A DNA stretch of 64,000 bases, taken from the NCBI RefSeq assembly GCF_900086645.1, contig NZ_LT576451.1, forward strand, positions 2,046,001 through 2,110,000, in the 5' to 3' direction. The stretch is from Curtobacterium sp. 9128 (GTDB lineage: Bacteria; Actinomycetota; Actinomycetes; Actinomycetales; Microbacteriaceae). Under the pieces are notes generated by a model. It had not been told where the DNA came from. It saw nothing but the letters and a program-made list of their open reading frames with translations, and searched no databases. The translations under genes were made by a program, and so were the position numbers. Positions 1 through 9,053 of the stretch are shown one piece after another. Positions within the stretch are counted from its first letter, which is position 1. Each line of letters starts with the position of its first letter.

Positions 1-15
1 GTCGGTCGTTTCCGA

Positions 16-41
16 TACGCTGGGTTGCCAAGAGGAGGAGG
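16..41 (+). promoter_or_regulatory. Promoter -10 and strong Shine-Dalgarno of the FHA gene
   Basis: TACGCT at 16-21 fits the actinobacterial -10 form TANNNT and predicts transcription start near 28. The purine-rich stretch AAGAGGAGGAGG at 30-41 is an unusually strong ribosome binding site for the ATG at 48. The -35 region lies at the window edge and cannot be judged. Confidence 0.45.
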
Positions 42-47
42 TCCACG

Positions 48-527
48 ATGCCAGATCCAGTGGTCCCGCAGCCGGAGGGACAACGAGCCCCGGAGCAGCG
101 GCTGGTCGACACGACGCTGACCTTCAGCATGGACATGGGCGCGGCACTCACGCCCGAGTCCGGTGTCTCGCCGGAAGAACGCGACGCCATCAACGCACTG
201 CCCTCCGGGTCGGCGCTGCTCGTCGTCCGTCGTGGCCCCAACGTCGGTGCCCGCTTCCTGCTCGACTCCGACGTCACGACGGCCGGCCGCCACCCCGATG
301 CGGACATCTTCCTCGACGACGTCACGGTGTCCCGGAAGCACGCGCAGTTCCTCCGCGCCGGGACGGCCTTCACGGTCAAGGACCTCGGTTCGCTGAACGG
401 CACGTACTTCGACGGCGACCGCATCGACGAAGCGCCGCTGTCCGACGGTGCAGAGGTCCAGGTCGGCAAGTTCCGCCTGACGTTCTACGCATCCCGGGTC
501 GACCTGGCGCGCCTGGCGAACGCGTAG
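48..527 (+). CDS. garA: FHA-domain metabolic regulator (GarA/OdhI family)
   Basis: Cytoplasmic phosphoprotein switch. In Mycobacterium and Corynebacterium the unphosphorylated form inhibits 2-oxoglutarate dehydrogenase, and phosphorylation by Pkn kinases releases it. The 159-residue protein has a flexible N-terminus with a D-T-T-L-T-F motif (T22/T23) matching the ETTSVF phosphosite of GarA/OdhI. A C-terminal FHA domain (about 55-150) follows, with the phosphothreonine-binding residues visible: G80-R81, S95-R-K-H98 and N117-G118. The ATG at 48 has a strong RBS. The next gene starts inside the stop codon (TAGTG), so the pair is translationally coupled. Next to a MerR regulator this is the conserved odhI-ftsR arrangement. 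A PASTA kinase gene lies 14 kb away, but nothing here shows which kinase acts on this protein. Confidence 0.93.
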   Translation: MPDPVVPQPEGQRAPEQRLVDTTLTFSMDMGAALTPESGVSPEERDAINALPSGSALLVVRRGPNVGARFLLDSDVTTAGRHPDADIFLDDVTVSRKHAQFLRAGTAFTVKDLGSLNGTYFDGDRIDEAPLSDGAEVQVGKFRLTFYASRVDLARLANA

Positions 528-1231
528 TGGCCGCCCGCTCGGCCGCAGCGCGGTCGGGTTCGCCGGCCGCGGACCTGCTCACGATCGGCCAGGTCATCGC
601 TCGACTGAAGCCCGACTTCCCGGACCTCTCGAGCTCCAAGCTGCGGTTCCTCGAAGAGCGCGAGCTCGTCACACCCGTCCGCACGGCGAGCGGCTACCGC
701 AAGTTCTCCCCGGCCGACGTCGACCGGCTCCGTGTCGTCCTCGGCCTGCAGCGGGACCACTACCTGCCGCTCAAGGTCATCAAGGAGTACCTCGCCGACC
801 TCGACGCCGGGCGCGAGCCCGTGCTGCCCGGCGGTGGTGACGGGCCGAAGCCGTCCATCCTGGGCGGCGAGAAGCGGTACTCCCGCGACGACCTCGTCCG
901 AGCGGCCGGCGCCACGCCGATGCTGCTCTCCGACGCGGTGTCCGCCTCGCTGCTGCCGGCGACCGACACCTTCGGCGAGGACTCGGTCGTCGTGCTCAAG
1001 GCCCTCGTCGAGTTGCAGCGGACCGGCATCGAGCCGCGGCACCTCCGCACCTTCCGGTCGACCGCCGAGCGCGAGGTCGGCCTCATCGAGTCCGCGCTGA
1101 TGCCCGTCTCGCGGCGGGGTGACGCGACCTCGAAGGCGAAGGCCCTCGAGCTCGCGCGGGAGATCTCCGGACACCTCGAGGTCATCCGGTCCAACCTGAT
1201 CCGCGCCGCCATCGGCAGGATGGACGCGTGA
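527..1231 (+). CDS. ftsR: MerR-family transcriptional regulator FtsR
   Basis: Predicted DNA-binding regulator of 234 residues. A MerR winged-helix domain spans about 17-85: LLTIGQVIARL is the first helix, KLRFLEERELV the recognition segment and SGYRKFSPADVDRL the wing. The longer C-terminal half, with no cysteine or obvious ligand motif, is typical of the Rv1828/FtsR branch. The GTG start at 527 overlaps the last base of the garA stop. The gene directly after odhI in Corynebacterium glutamicum is ftsR, whose product activates ftsZ; orthology here is inferred from position and domain layout. ftsZ is in this same window at 35.7 kb. In mycobacteria and corynebacteria a DUF151 bifunctional nuclease gene follows; here it is absent. 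Confidence 0.85.
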   Translation: MAARSAAARSGSPAADLLTIGQVIARLKPDFPDLSSSKLRFLEERELVTPVRTASGYRKFSPADVDRLRVVLGLQRDHYLPLKVIKEYLADLDAGREPVLPGGGDGPKPSILGGEKRYSRDDLVRAAGATPMLLSDAVSASLLPATDTFGEDSVVVLKALVELQRTGIEPRHLRTFRSTAEREVGLIESALMPVSRRGDATSKAKALELAREISGHLEVIRSNLIRAAIGRMDA

Positions 1232-1345
1232 ACCGCTCTGGTGGGGCCCGTGTGCCGGGGCGTATCCTCGACACGCCGGACGCGCCGAGTCGGATGTCCC
1301 GCGTCGGAGCCATCGGAGTCGCTACCGTGGACCTCGGCACAACTC

Positions 1346-1360
1346 TCAACCCGTCGTTGA
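1346..1360. promoter_or_regulatory. Inverted repeat TCAAC-N5-GTTGA upstream of the second MerR gene
   Basis: A perfect 5-bp inverted repeat with a 5-base spacer sits 41 bases before the ATG at 1401, in a 169-bp gap between two MerR genes. TATCCT at 1263-1268 and TACCGT at 1323-1328 are possible -10 elements. Related TTGA/TCAA half-sites occur upstream of ftsZ. An operator role is inference only. Confidence 0.3.
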
Positions 1361-1400
1361 AGCTTCGGATGAGGGCTCGATCGTCCTGGAAGGCAGTCCA

Positions 1401-1961
1401 ATGAGTGGGAACGAAACCCCCGGTACCCCGTCAGACATGACGCGGTACGACCTCGGGTTGCTCTTCACCGACGGACTCCCGGAGCACGACGAGCAGAACG
1501 GCTACCGCGGCACCGTCGCCGCCAAGGCAGCCGGTATCAGCTACCGCCAGCTCGACTACTGGGCTCGCACCGAGCTCGTGCAGCCGACGATCCGCGGCGC
1601 CGCAGGGTCCGGTTCGCAGCGGCTCTACGGCTTCCGGGACATCCTCGTCCTGAAGCTCGTCAAGCGACTCCTCGACACCGGCATCTCGCTCCAGCAGATC
1701 CGGACCGCCGTCAACCAGCTCCGCGAGTCCGGTGTGTCCGACCTCGCGCAGACCACGCTGATGTCCGACGGCGCATCGGTCTACCTGTGCACCTCGGACG
1801 ACGAGGTCATCGACCTGGTGTCCCGCGGGCAGGGCGTGTTCGGCATCGCGGTCGGCAAGGTCCTGCGCGAGGTGGAGTCCTCCCTCGTCGAACTCGACGC
1901 GACGCCCGCGGCCGACCCGGCCGACGAGCTCGCCGCACGCCGCGCAACCCGCGCTTCCTGA
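1401..1961 (+). CDS. MerR-family transcriptional regulator (Rv1830-like)
   Basis: DNA-binding regulator of 186 residues. The MerR-type winged helix covers about 33-105, with AAKAAGISYRQLDYW as helix-turn-helix, a basic segment and QRLYGFRDILVLKLVKRL leading into the dimerisation helix. The C-terminal part (about 105-170) is the short effector/dimer domain of the actinobacterial Rv1830 branch. The ATG at 1401 is preceded by GGAAGGCAGTCCA, a usable RBS. It follows garA and ftsR at 169 bp, the same order as in mycobacteria apart from the missing nuclease gene, and probably has its own promoter. The stop codon at 1959-1961 lies inside the first unit of a 27-29 bp tandem repeat, so the C-terminal end may vary between strains. 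Confidence 0.87.
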   Translation: MSGNETPGTPSDMTRYDLGLLFTDGLPEHDEQNGYRGTVAAKAAGISYRQLDYWARTELVQPTIRGAAGSGSQRLYGFRDILVLKLVKRLLDTGISLQQIRTAVNQLRESGVSDLAQTTLMSDGASVYLCTSDDEVIDLVSRGQGVFGIAVGKVLREVESSLVELDATPAADPADELAARRATRAS

Positions 1962-2054
1962 CGCGCGGCGCCCGCTCGCGCGCTTCCTGACGCGGCGCCC
2001 GCTCGCACGCTTCCTGACGCGGCGCCCGCTCGCACGCTTCCTGACGCGGCGCCC
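1953..2054. repeat. Tandem repeat, four units of 27-29 bp
   Basis: Units begin at 1953, 1982, 2009 and 2036 with GCTTCCTGACGCG and continue GCGCCCGCTCGCAC. Spacing is 29, 27 and 27 bp, and the last unit is truncated. The first unit contains the stop codon (TGA 1959-1961) of the MerR gene, so the array grew at the end of that gene. Every unit carries the same TGA. Confidence 0.85.
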
Positions 2055-2527
2055 TTCCCCCGCTTGCCGAGTGGCCACGACTCCCCGCACGTCACCCGTC
2101 GAGCGGTCAAGAACTGTCGCACGCGCGCACGTCGATCGACGACTTGCGACACGTCGCGGGACGTGAGCGGGGAGTTGTGACCGGTGACCGGTGAGCCGTA
2201 GCGCTTGCCGGGACTGGGTGGGTATCAGCGGTGTTCGGTCGGGGACACCTGTCGAGCGCGCGTCGAGGGGGCACGACAGTAGCCGAGCGGGCGCCGAGCG
2301 GTCACGACAGGTCGCCGAGCGCGCGTCGAGGAGCACGACACGTCGCCGAGCGTGCGCCGAGCGGTCACGACACGTCGCCGACCACACGGCGAGCGGTCAC
2401 GAACCGTCGCTTGTTCGTGGTCCAGCCGACGATTCGTGACCTTCGCCGCAACCTGAGCGGGGAGTCGTGACCGGTCGTCCCATCGTGGCAGGTTGTCCCT
2501 GCCGGGGGTCTCCGGTGCGGAGAAGCG
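1962..2527. other. Non-coding convergent gap, 566 bp, rich in tandem repeats
   Basis: No convincing gene in either strand; the long reverse-strand frames here are repeat-driven (repeated Arg-Ala-Gly-Ala) and have no start with an RBS. It separates the ends of the MerR gene (+) and the ParA gene (-). It holds two tandem arrays (1953-2054 and 2269-2410), and between them repeated CGAGCGGTCA-like words. No intrinsic terminator with a T-tract is visible. Confidence 0.7.
2269..2410. repeat. Degenerate tandem array, five units with 31-32 bp period
   Basis: The core GGTCACGACACGTCGC (variants GGGCACGACA, GAGCACGACA, GGTCACGAAC) starts at 2269, 2300, 2331, 2363 and 2395, that is at intervals of 31, 31, 32 and 32 bp, close to three turns of B-DNA. 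The same 16-mer occurs inverted at 50107-50122, in another convergent gap. There are no unique spacers between conserved repeats, so this is not a CRISPR array. Confidence 0.8.
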
Positions 2528-3352
2528 CTACTCGGCGATGGCCGCGGCAGCGCCGTCGGCGTAGGGGCCGATCTTGCCGGTCCGCATGATGCGCTCGAGG
2601 AGCTGGTCGAAGTTGCGCGCCATCTCCTGTGCGGACTCGCCGGGCCACACGTGCAGGGGCTTCGCGGCACCCTGGGCCTGCTGGAGCGACGTGCGCTCGG
2701 GCAGCTGCGGCGAGAGCACGAGCGGACCGAACATGTCGCGGAGTTCCTTGATGCGGAACTGGTGCTCGAGGGACTGCACGCGGGCACGGTTCACGATGAT
2801 GCCGAGCGGCTGCAGGCGGGGGGAGAGTCCGCGGCGGATCTCCTCGATCGCGCGGAGGGCTCGGTCGGCGGCGGCCACGGAGAAGAGCCCGGGCTCGGTG
2901 ACGACGGTCACGCGGTCGGACGCGGCCCACGCGGTGCGGGTGAGGGCGTTGAGCGACGGCGCGCAGTCGATGAGGACGAGCTCGTAGTCCTGCTCGACGT
3001 TGGCGAGCGCTTCCTCGAGCTTCCAGATGTCGCGGATCGACGGGTGCGGCCCGTCGAAGTTGATGGCGGAGGGGGAGCCGACCATGACGTCGATCTTGCC
3101 CTGCGAACCCTTCGTCCAGCCGGACGGCGCGATGGCCTGGCGGACGATCTTCTCCTTCGGGTTCTCGAGCACGTCGGCCACGTTGAGGTGGCCGGCGATG
3201 TTGATGTCGAGGCCGGTGGAGACGTCGGACTGGGGGTCGAGATCGACCACCAGCGTTCGCAGACCCTTGGCGAACGCGGCCGAGGTCAGACCGAGTGTGA
3301 CCGTCGTCTTGCCGACACCGCCCTTGAGAGAGCTCACGCTGAGTACATGCAC
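2528..3352 (-). CDS. ParA/MinD-family ATPase
   Basis: Cytoplasmic P-loop ATPase of 274 residues from the ParA/MinD partition family. A deviant Walker A K-G-G-V-G-K-T is at residues 10-16, the Walker A' region LVVDLDPQSD near 40 and the Walker B region LVLIDCAPSL near 125. No N-terminal HTH is present, so it is the short, Soj-like form. The GTG at 3352 is chosen because the protein then begins MHVLSVSSLKGG; upstream codons in this frame run into the divergent pyc promoter. No parB partner lies nearby, so this is probably not the chromosomal ParA but an orphan family member with unknown cargo. It is transcribed divergently from pyc across 60 bp. TAACGT at 3361-3366 (reverse strand) would give a leaderless mRNA. 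Confidence 0.88.
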   Translation of the reverse strand: MHVLSVSSLKGGVGKTTVTLGLTSAAFAKGLRTLVVDLDPQSDVSTGLDINIAGHLNVADVLENPKEKIVRQAIAPSGWTKGSQGKIDVMVGSPSAINFDGPHPSIRDIWKLEEALANVEQDYELVLIDCAPSLNALTRTAWAASDRVTVVTEPGLFSVAAADRALRAIEEIRRGLSPRLQPLGIIVNRARVQSLEHQFRIKELRDMFGPLVLSPQLPERTSLQQAQGAAKPLHVWPGESAQEMARNFDQLLERIMRTGKIGPYADGAAAAIAE

Positions 3353-3360
3353 GTTGAGCA

Positions 3361-3379
3361 ACGTTACCGCCAGTAGGGT
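3361..3379. promoter_or_regulatory. Divergent promoters of the ParA gene and pyc
   Basis: On the minus strand TAACGT (3366-3361) lies 8 bases before the GTG of the ParA gene. On the plus strand TAGGGT (3374-3379) predicts a start near 3386 and a short leader for pyc. Neither has a good TTGACA-type -35. Confidence 0.45.
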
Positions 3380-3412
3380 TGTCTCACCTGACCCAGCGCT
3401 GAAAGGGCCCGC

Positions 3413-6400
3413 GTGTTCCGCAAGATCCTGGTCGCCAACCGTGGCGAGATCGCGATCCGCGCGTTCCGCGCGGCGTACGAACTCGGCGCCCGCACCGTCG
3501 CCGTCTACCCCTACGAGGACCGCAACTCCCTGCACCGTCTCAAGGCGGACGAGGCGTACCTGATCGGCGAGCGGGGCCACCCGGTCCGCGCCTACCTCGA
3601 CGTGTCGGAGATCATCCGCGTCGCCCGGGAGTCCGGTGCGGACGCGATCTACCCCGGCTACGGCTTCCTGTCCGAGAACCCGGACCTCGCCGCCGCTGCC
3701 GCCGCGAACGGGATCACGTTCATCGGACCCGGCGAGCACGTCCTCGAGATGGCCGGCAACAAGGTCACCGCGAAGGAACACGCGATCGCGGCCGGCGTGC
3801 CGGTCCTGGCGAGCACCCCGGCGAGCCGCGACGTCGACGAGCTGGTCGCCGGCGCCGAGGCGATCGGGTTCCCGGTCTTCGCGAAGGCCGTCGCCGGTGG
3901 TGGCGGTCGTGGCATGCGCCGTGTCGAGACCCCGGCCGAGCTGCGTCCGGCGCTCGAAGAAGCGATGCGCGAGGCCGACAGCGCGTTCGGCGACCCCACG
4001 ATGTTCCTGGAACAGGCGGTCCTGCGTCCGCGGCACATCGAGGTGCAGATCCTCGCCGACGCCACCGGGACCGACACCGGGACGATCCACCTCTTCGAGC
4101 GGGACTGCTCCGTGCAGCGCCGCAACCAGAAGGTCGTGGAGATCGCGCCTGCGCCGAACCTCGATCCGTCGATCGCCCTGGCACTGCACCGCGACGCCGT
4201 GGCCTTCGCCCGGTCGATCGGCTACGTGAACGCCGGAACCGTCGAGTTCCTGCTCGACACCGTCGGGGAGCGTGCCGGGCAGCACGTCTTCATCGAGATG
4301 AACCCGCGCATCCAGGTCGAGCACACCGTGACGGAAGAGGTGACCGACGTCGACCTCGTGCAGTCGCAGATGCGCATCGCCGCAGGGGAGACCCTCGCCG
4401 ACCTCGGCCTGTCGCAGGACACCGTGTCCGTGCACGGCGCCGCGCTGCAGACCCGCATCACGACCGAGGACCCGACCCAGGGCTTCCGTCCGGACACCGG
4501 GCGGATCACCACCTACCGCAGCCCTGGTGGCGCCGGGGTCCGCCTCGACGGCGGCACGGTCGCCACCGGCGCGCAGATCAGCCCGCACTTCGACTCGATG
4601 CTCGCGAAGATGACGTGCCGCGGCCGGGACTTCCCGACCGCCGTCGCCCGTGCCAAGCGCGCCCTCGCCGAGTTCCGCATCCGCGGGGTCAGCACGAACA
4701 TCCCGTTCCTGCAGGCCGTGCTCGAGGACCCCGACTTCGCGCGGGGCGACATCTCGACCGCGTTCATCGGCGAACGTCCGCAGCTGTTCAGCGGCCACGT
4801 GTCCAAGGACCGCGGCACGAAGGTCGTCAACTGGCTCGCCGACGTGACGGTGAACAAGCCGAACGGCGAACCCGGCGCGCAGATCGTCGACCCGGCGCTG
4901 AAGTTGCCGACCGTCGACCTCACCGCCGAACCGCCGGCCGGTCAGCGCCAGAAGCTGCTGCAGCTGGGGCCGGCCGGGTGGGCGAAGGCCCTCCGCGAGC
5001 AGACCGCCCTCGCCGTCACCGAGACGACGATGCGCGACGCCCACCAGTCGCTCCTCGCGACGCGGGTTCGCAGCAAGGACCTCGTCGCCGTGGCGCCGTC
5101 CGTGGCGCGGCTGACCCCGGAGCTGCTCAGCATGGAGGCCTGGGGCGGCGCGACCTACGACGTCGCGCTCCGATTCCTCGGCGAGGACCCGTGGGAGCGC
5201 CTGGCGTCCCTGCGCGAGGCGATGCCGAACATCCCGATCCAGATGCTCCTGCGCGGCCGCAACACCGTCGGGTACACGCCCTACCCGACCGAGGTCACCG
5301 ACGCGTTCGTCGCCGAGGCCGCGGCCACCGGCGTGGACGTGTTCCGCGTGTTCGACGCCCTGAACGACGTCAGTCAGCTGCGACCGGCGCTCGAAGCCGT
5401 GCTCGCGACGGACACCGCGGTCGCCGAGGCGGCCCTCTGCTACTCCGGCGACCTGCTCGACCCCGCCGAGGACCTCTACACCCTCGACTACTACCTGCGC
5501 CTCGCGGAACAGATGGTGGACGCCGGCGCGCACGTCATCGGCATCAAGGACATGGCGGGGCTCCTCCGTGCCAGCGCCGCCGAGAAGCTCGTCGCCGCGT
5601 TACGGGAGCGGTTCGACCAGCCGGTGCACGTGCACACGCACGACACCGCCGGCGGACAGCTCGCGACCCTCCTCGCTGCCGCCCGTGCCGGCGCCGACGC
5701 GGTCGACGTCGCGGCGGCACCGATGGCGGGCACGACGAGCCAGCCGAGCATGTCCGCCCTCGTCGCGGCCCTCGCGCACACCGAGCGCGACACCGGCATC
5801 TCGTTGGACGCAGTCGGGGACCTCGAGCCCTACTGGGAAGCGGTCCGTCGCGTGTACGCACCGTTCGAGTCGGGTCTCGCGGGTCCGACCGGCCGGGTCT
5901 ACAAGCACGAGATCCCAGGCGGCCAGCTGTCGAACCTCCGTCAGCAGGCCATCGCGCTCGGCCTCGGTGACCGCTTCGAGCAGGTCGAGGACTGGTACGC
6001 CGAAGCGAACCGGATCCTCGGTCGCCCGACGAAGGTCACGCCGTCGTCGAAGGTCGTCGGCGACCTCGCGCTGCAGCTCGCGGCCGTGGACGCCGATCCG
6101 GCCGACTTCGAGGAGAACCCGCAGAAGTACGACATCCCGGACTCGGTGATCGGTTTCATGGCCGGTGAGCTCGGTGAGCTCCCCGGCGGATGGCCGGAGC
6201 CGTTCCGGACGAAGGTGCTGGCCGGACGTGACATCGTCCCGACCATCACCCCGGTGCCCGACGACGAGCGCACGGCACTCGAGACCCCGGGCGTCGACCG
6301 GCGGCAGGCCCTGAACCGGCTGCTGTTCGCCGGCCCGACGAAGGCGTTCCAGCAGGTCAGGGACGACTTCGGCGACCTCTCCGTCGTCTCGACCGTCGAC

Positions 6401-6823
6401 TACCTCTACGGCCTGCGTCCTGGCGAGGAGCACGTCGTGCCGCTCGGCAAGGGCGTGAACCTGCTCGTCGGGCTCGAGGCGATCGGTGAAGCGGACGAGC
6501 GCGGCATCCGGACGGTCATGGCGACGCTCAACGGGCAGCTCCGGCCGGTGTACGTCCGCGACCGGTCGATCCACGTCGAGACGAAGGCCGCCGAGAAGGC
6601 GGACAAGTCCGACCCGAAGCACGTCGCGGCGCCGTTCTCCGGCGTGGTGACGCTCAAGGTCGCCGTCGGTGACGTCGTCGAAGCCGGTGCGCCGGTGGCG
6701 AGCATCGAGGCGATGAAGATGGAAGCGGCCATCACGGCGCCCGTCGCGGGCACCGTCGGCCGTCTCGCGATCCCGGCGACCCAACAGGTGGACGCCGGCG
6801 ACCTCCTGGTGGTGCTGCAGTAA
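3413..6823 (+). CDS. pyc: Pyruvate carboxylase
   Basis: Biotin enzyme making oxaloacetate from pyruvate and bicarbonate with ATP, the anaplerotic reaction. At 1136 residues it has the full single-chain length. The biotin carboxylase domain (about 1-450) starts [20 protein letters not shown] and has the glycine-rich [11 protein letters not shown] loop and [15 protein letters not shown]. The carboxyltransferase domain (about 530-800) includes [15 protein letters not shown] and the metal ligands in [12 protein letters not shown] linker domain and a C-terminal biotinyl domain follow, with the acceptor lysine in EAMKMEA near 1103. The GTG at 3413 is preceded by GAAAGGGCCC as RBS. It probably shares its transcript with peptide deformylase, one base downstream. 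It is divergent from the ParA gene. Confidence 0.97.
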   Translation: MFRKILVANRGEIAIRAFRAAYELGARTVAVYPYEDRNSLHRLKADEAYLIGERGHPVRAYLDVSEIIRVARESGADAIYPGYGFLSENPDLAAAAAANGITFIGPGEHVLEMAGNKVTAKEHAIAAGVPVLASTPASRDVDELVAGAEAIGFPVFAKAVAGGGGRGMRRVETPAELRPALEEAMREADSAFGDPTMFLEQAVLRPRHIEVQILADATGTDTGTIHLFERDCSVQRRNQKVVEIAPAPNLDPSIALALHRDAVAFARSIGYVNAGTVEFLLDTVGERAGQHVFIEMNPRIQVEHTVTEEVTDVDLVQSQMRIAAGETLADLGLSQDTVSVHGAALQTRITTEDPTQGFRPDTGRITTYRSPGGAGVRLDGGTVATGAQISPHFDSMLAKMTCRGRDFPTAVARAKRALAEFRIRGVSTNIPFLQAVLEDPDFARGDISTAFIGERPQLFSGHVSKDRGTKVVNWLADVTVNKPNGEPGAQIVDPALKLPTVDLTAEPPAGQRQKLLQLGPAGWAKALREQTALAVTETTMRDAHQSLLATRVRSKDLVAVAPSVARLTPELLSMEAWGGATYDVALRFLGEDPWERLASLREAMPNIPIQMLLRGRNTVGYTPYPTEVTDAFVAEAAATGVDVFRVFDALNDVSQLRPALEAVLATDTAVAEAALCYSGDLLDPAEDLYTLDYYLRLAEQMVDAGAHVIGIKDMAGLLRASAAEKLVAALRERFDQPVHVHTHDTAGGQLATLLAAARAGADAVDVAAAPMAGTTSQPSMSALVAALAHTERDTGISLDAVGDLEPYWEAVRRVYAPFESGLAGPTGRVYKHEIPGGQLSNLRQQAIALGLGDRFEQVEDWYAEANRILGRPTKVTPSSKVVGDLALQLAAVDADPADFEENPQKYDIPDSVIGFMAGELGELPGGWPEPFRTKVLAGRDIVPTITPVPDDERTALETPGVDRRQALNRLLFAGPTKAFQQVRDDFGDLSVVSTVDYLYGLRPGEEHVVPLGKGVNLLVGLEAIGEADERGIRTVMATLNGQLRPVYVRDRSIHVETKAAEKADKSDPKHVAAPFSGVVTLKVAVGDVVEAGAPVASIEAMKMEAAITAPVAGTVGRLAIPATQQVDAGDLLVVLQ

Positions 6824-6824
6824 C

Positions 6825-7328
6825 GTGACCGTCCGTCCCATCCGCCTCTTCGGCGACCCCGTCCTCCGCTCCCCGGCCGACCCGATCCGACCCGAGCAAC
6901 TCGGCAGCGCCGGCATCCGCGACCTCGTACAGGACCTCGTCGACACCGTGCAGGAGCCGGGGCGCGCCGGCGTCGCGGCCCCGCAGATCGGTGTCGGCCT
7001 GCGCGCGTTCTCCTACAACGTCGACGGCGAGGTCGGGTACGTCCTCAACCCCGAGGTCGTCGAGGTGTCCGGGGAGCCCGAGCGCATGGACGAGGGCTGC
7101 CTGTCCGTCCCCGGGCTCTCGTACCCGACGACCCGCCACCCCTACGCCAAGGTCCGTGGTGTGGACGTCGACGGCAACGAGGTCGTGCTCGAGGGCACGG
7201 GGCTCATGGCCGAGGCGCTCCAGCACGAGGTCGACCACCTCGACGGCACCGTCTACGTGATGACGCTGGCCCCGGAGACCCGCAGGCAGGCGCTCCGCGA
7301 CATCCGCGAACAGGACTGGTTCCACTAG
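6825..7328 (+). CDS. def: Peptide deformylase
   Basis: Removes the N-formyl group from nascent proteins. The 167-residue metalloenzyme shows all three family motifs: motif 1 [11 protein letters not shown] (46-56), motif 2 EGCLS with metal ligand C92, and motif 3 QHEVDHLDG with ligands H134 and H138 and catalytic E135. The GTG at 6825 begins one base after the pyc stop codon, so it is read from the pyc transcript and translation may be coupled. The chain ends at DWFH, and an imperfect hairpin at 7351-7374 may end the transcript. Actinobacteria often carry two def paralogs; this could be either one. Confidence 0.95.
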   Translation: MTVRPIRLFGDPVLRSPADPIRPEQLGSAGIRDLVQDLVDTVQEPGRAGVAAPQIGVGLRAFSYNVDGEVGYVLNPEVVEVSGEPERMDEGCLSVPGLSYPTTRHPYAKVRGVDVDGNEVVLEGTGLMAEALQHEVDHLDGTVYVMTLAPETRRQALRDIREQDWFH

Positions 7329-7350
7329 GACCGACCTGTCCCCGAAGTGG

Positions 7351-7374
7351 CGGACACCCGATCGTGGGGGTCCG
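7351..7374 (+). terminator. Imperfect hairpin after def
   Basis: CGGACACCC (7351-7359) pairs with GGGGGTCCG (7366-7374) with one mismatch and a 6-base loop. There is no T-tract, so it is a weak terminator candidate. TAGGTT at 7393-7398 just beyond it is a candidate -10 for the next gene. Confidence 0.35.
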
Positions 7375-7432
7375 CTCCGGCCTGGTTCCACGTAGGTTCG
7401 ACCCGTTCACCACGACGGGGCAGGGGCGCACC

Positions 7433-8971
7433 ATGGAACGACGGACCACGACCACGCGGCGGGTGGTCGCACTGACGCTGGCCGTCATAGCGGCGGCGAC
7501 CGCCGTGACGACGGCGACGGCAACGGGTGCGTCGACCGCACCGGCGACGGCTGCGACCAGCACCGAGCGCGAGGCGGCCGACTACGCCACCGACGTCTAC
7601 GGCGACGCCTGGGACTTCACGAACTCCGGCGACGCGAACACCAGCTTCACGGCGGCGCCGTCCGGTGTCTCCGGCGGCTCGCTCAACGTGGACCTCACGG
7701 ACGGCGACTCGGTGATGCTCGTGCACTCGATCTCCGGCAGCGTGCCGTTCGGTCGCGACGGTGCACTCCAGCCGGTCGACACCGCGAAGTACACGCGACT
7801 GTCGTTCTCGATGGACCAGCCGCTGGCGAACCGCATCGGCGCGGTCTACTGGTTCACCTGCCGGGAGCAGACCGCGGCCTGCGGCGGCGGCGTCACCTTC
7901 CCGACCGTGCAGGGGAAGAACACCTACGACCTCGACCTCGCCGCCTCGTCGACCCTGCTCGGCAAGCGCGCGTGGCGCTCGGCGAAGATGGTCGTCGTCC
8001 GGTTCGACCCGGTCGTCCTGCCGGCGCACACCGCGAAGGCGGGGACGGCGAAGATCGACTGGGTCCGGCTGCACGCCGCACCGGACGCGGCGCACCCGCA
8101 CGCGGCGATGCCGCCGGGAGCGTACGGCGCGTACACCGTGACCCCGGCGCCACAGCTCGTCGTCGACTCGCCGAACCCGTCGCAGGGCGCCGACCTCGCT
8201 GCCGTCCAACGCGGACGATCGTGGGACTTCCGATCGGCACCAGCGACAGGGGCGGTGCGCTACCAGGACGCCACGCTGCTGACGCGCGACGCACGGGGGA
8301 TCACGGCGCGGAACGCCGGGCCCGCGCAGAACGACCCCCGCGTGCTGTTCCCGGTGTCCGCGTTCTCCGGCAACACCTACCACTACCTGCAGTTCGACAT
8401 GTCCTACGACGGCAAGTTCGACCTGTCCGGCAACCCCGGTGGCGGGAAGATGGCGCGGCTCATCTGGAACGTGTCCGGGTCGGGAACGCCGCAGATCAGC
8501 AACGACATCCTGACCTACGACTCCGGCAACCAGTCGGAGGTGACCCTCGACCTCACCGCCCGTGATCCGCTCGACGAGAACGCGATCGCGCCCCGCCTCG
8601 GCTGGGGCGGTCGAACGGTGACCGGCCTGCGGTTCGACCCGAACGAGGACCCGGGAGCCGCCACGTGGCACCTGCGGTCCCTGCACCTCCGCGCCGACCC
8701 GGCGGCGGCGGGGTCGACGACGGTGCAGTTCCACGACGCGGCGTGGGTCGCCGGCTCGACGGCCACGGTCGCGGTCGGGATGCACCCGCCGGGGAGCCGC
8801 GGGTACGTGGCGATCGCGAAGGACGTCGCGGTCGCGAAGGGGACGAACGGGGCGAAGTTCACGCTCGGTTCGATGGCACCGGGGCGGTACTGGGTCAAGG
8901 TCACCCTGCGGCACCCGGACGGCAGCGAGGCGACGACGTACGCCGCGGCACCCGTCGTCATGCGCCGTTGA
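7433..8971 (+). CDS. Secreted protein of unknown function with two related beta-rich domains
   Basis: Not recognised as a named family. From the ATG at 7433 it has 512 residues. It begins with a typical Sec signal (MERRTTTTRRVV, then an Ala/Val/Leu core) and an Ala/Thr-rich cleavage region around 30-45. The mature part looks like two copies of one module: the first starts YGDAWDFTNSGD and the second RSWDFRSAPATG. Each is followed by a Phe/Ser/Leu-rich beta pattern, and the phrases 'RLSFSMD' and 'LQFDMSYD' occupy equivalent places. A third, smaller beta domain (about 420-510) ends the chain. The two cysteines in TCREQTAACGG may form a disulfide. Modules of this kind suggest carbohydrate binding or surface attachment, but that is a guess. 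The gene stands alone between def and a small ORF. Confidence 0.75.
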   Translation: MERRTTTTRRVVALTLAVIAAATAVTTATATGASTAPATAATSTEREAADYATDVYGDAWDFTNSGDANTSFTAAPSGVSGGSLNVDLTDGDSVMLVHSISGSVPFGRDGALQPVDTAKYTRLSFSMDQPLANRIGAVYWFTCREQTAACGGGVTFPTVQGKNTYDLDLAASSTLLGKRAWRSAKMVVVRFDPVVLPAHTAKAGTAKIDWVRLHAAPDAAHPHAAMPPGAYGAYTVTPAPQLVVDSPNPSQGADLAAVQRGRSWDFRSAPATGAVRYQDATLLTRDARGITARNAGPAQNDPRVLFPVSAFSGNTYHYLQFDMSYDGKFDLSGNPGGGKMARLIWNVSGSGTPQISNDILTYDSGNQSEVTLDLTARDPLDENAIAPRLGWGGRTVTGLRFDPNEDPGAATWHLRSLHLRADPAAAGSTTVQFHDAAWVAGSTATVAVGMHPPGSRGYVAIAKDVAVAKGTNGAKFTLGSMAPGRYWVKVTLRHPDGSEATTYAAAPVVMRR

Positions 8972-9053
8972 TCCCGCACCCGCGGCTGCGGTTCCCCGCA
9001 CGTTCGTGACACCCGGACGCGGGATTGTCGCCATGTCCTGACGAGGAGGTACC

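Noticed and set aside
2269-2410. Possible CRISPR array because of the regular ~31-bp spacing
   Set aside because: The repeated core and the DNA between cores are both similar from unit to unit; there are no unique spacers, no leader and no cas genes nearby.
2528-5533. A 1001-residue reverse-strand frame starting inside pyc and ending with the ParA protein
   Set aside because: Only the last 274 residues match a protein family. The upstream part is the antisense of pyc, rich in Arg, Val and Gly as expected of high-GC antisense frames.
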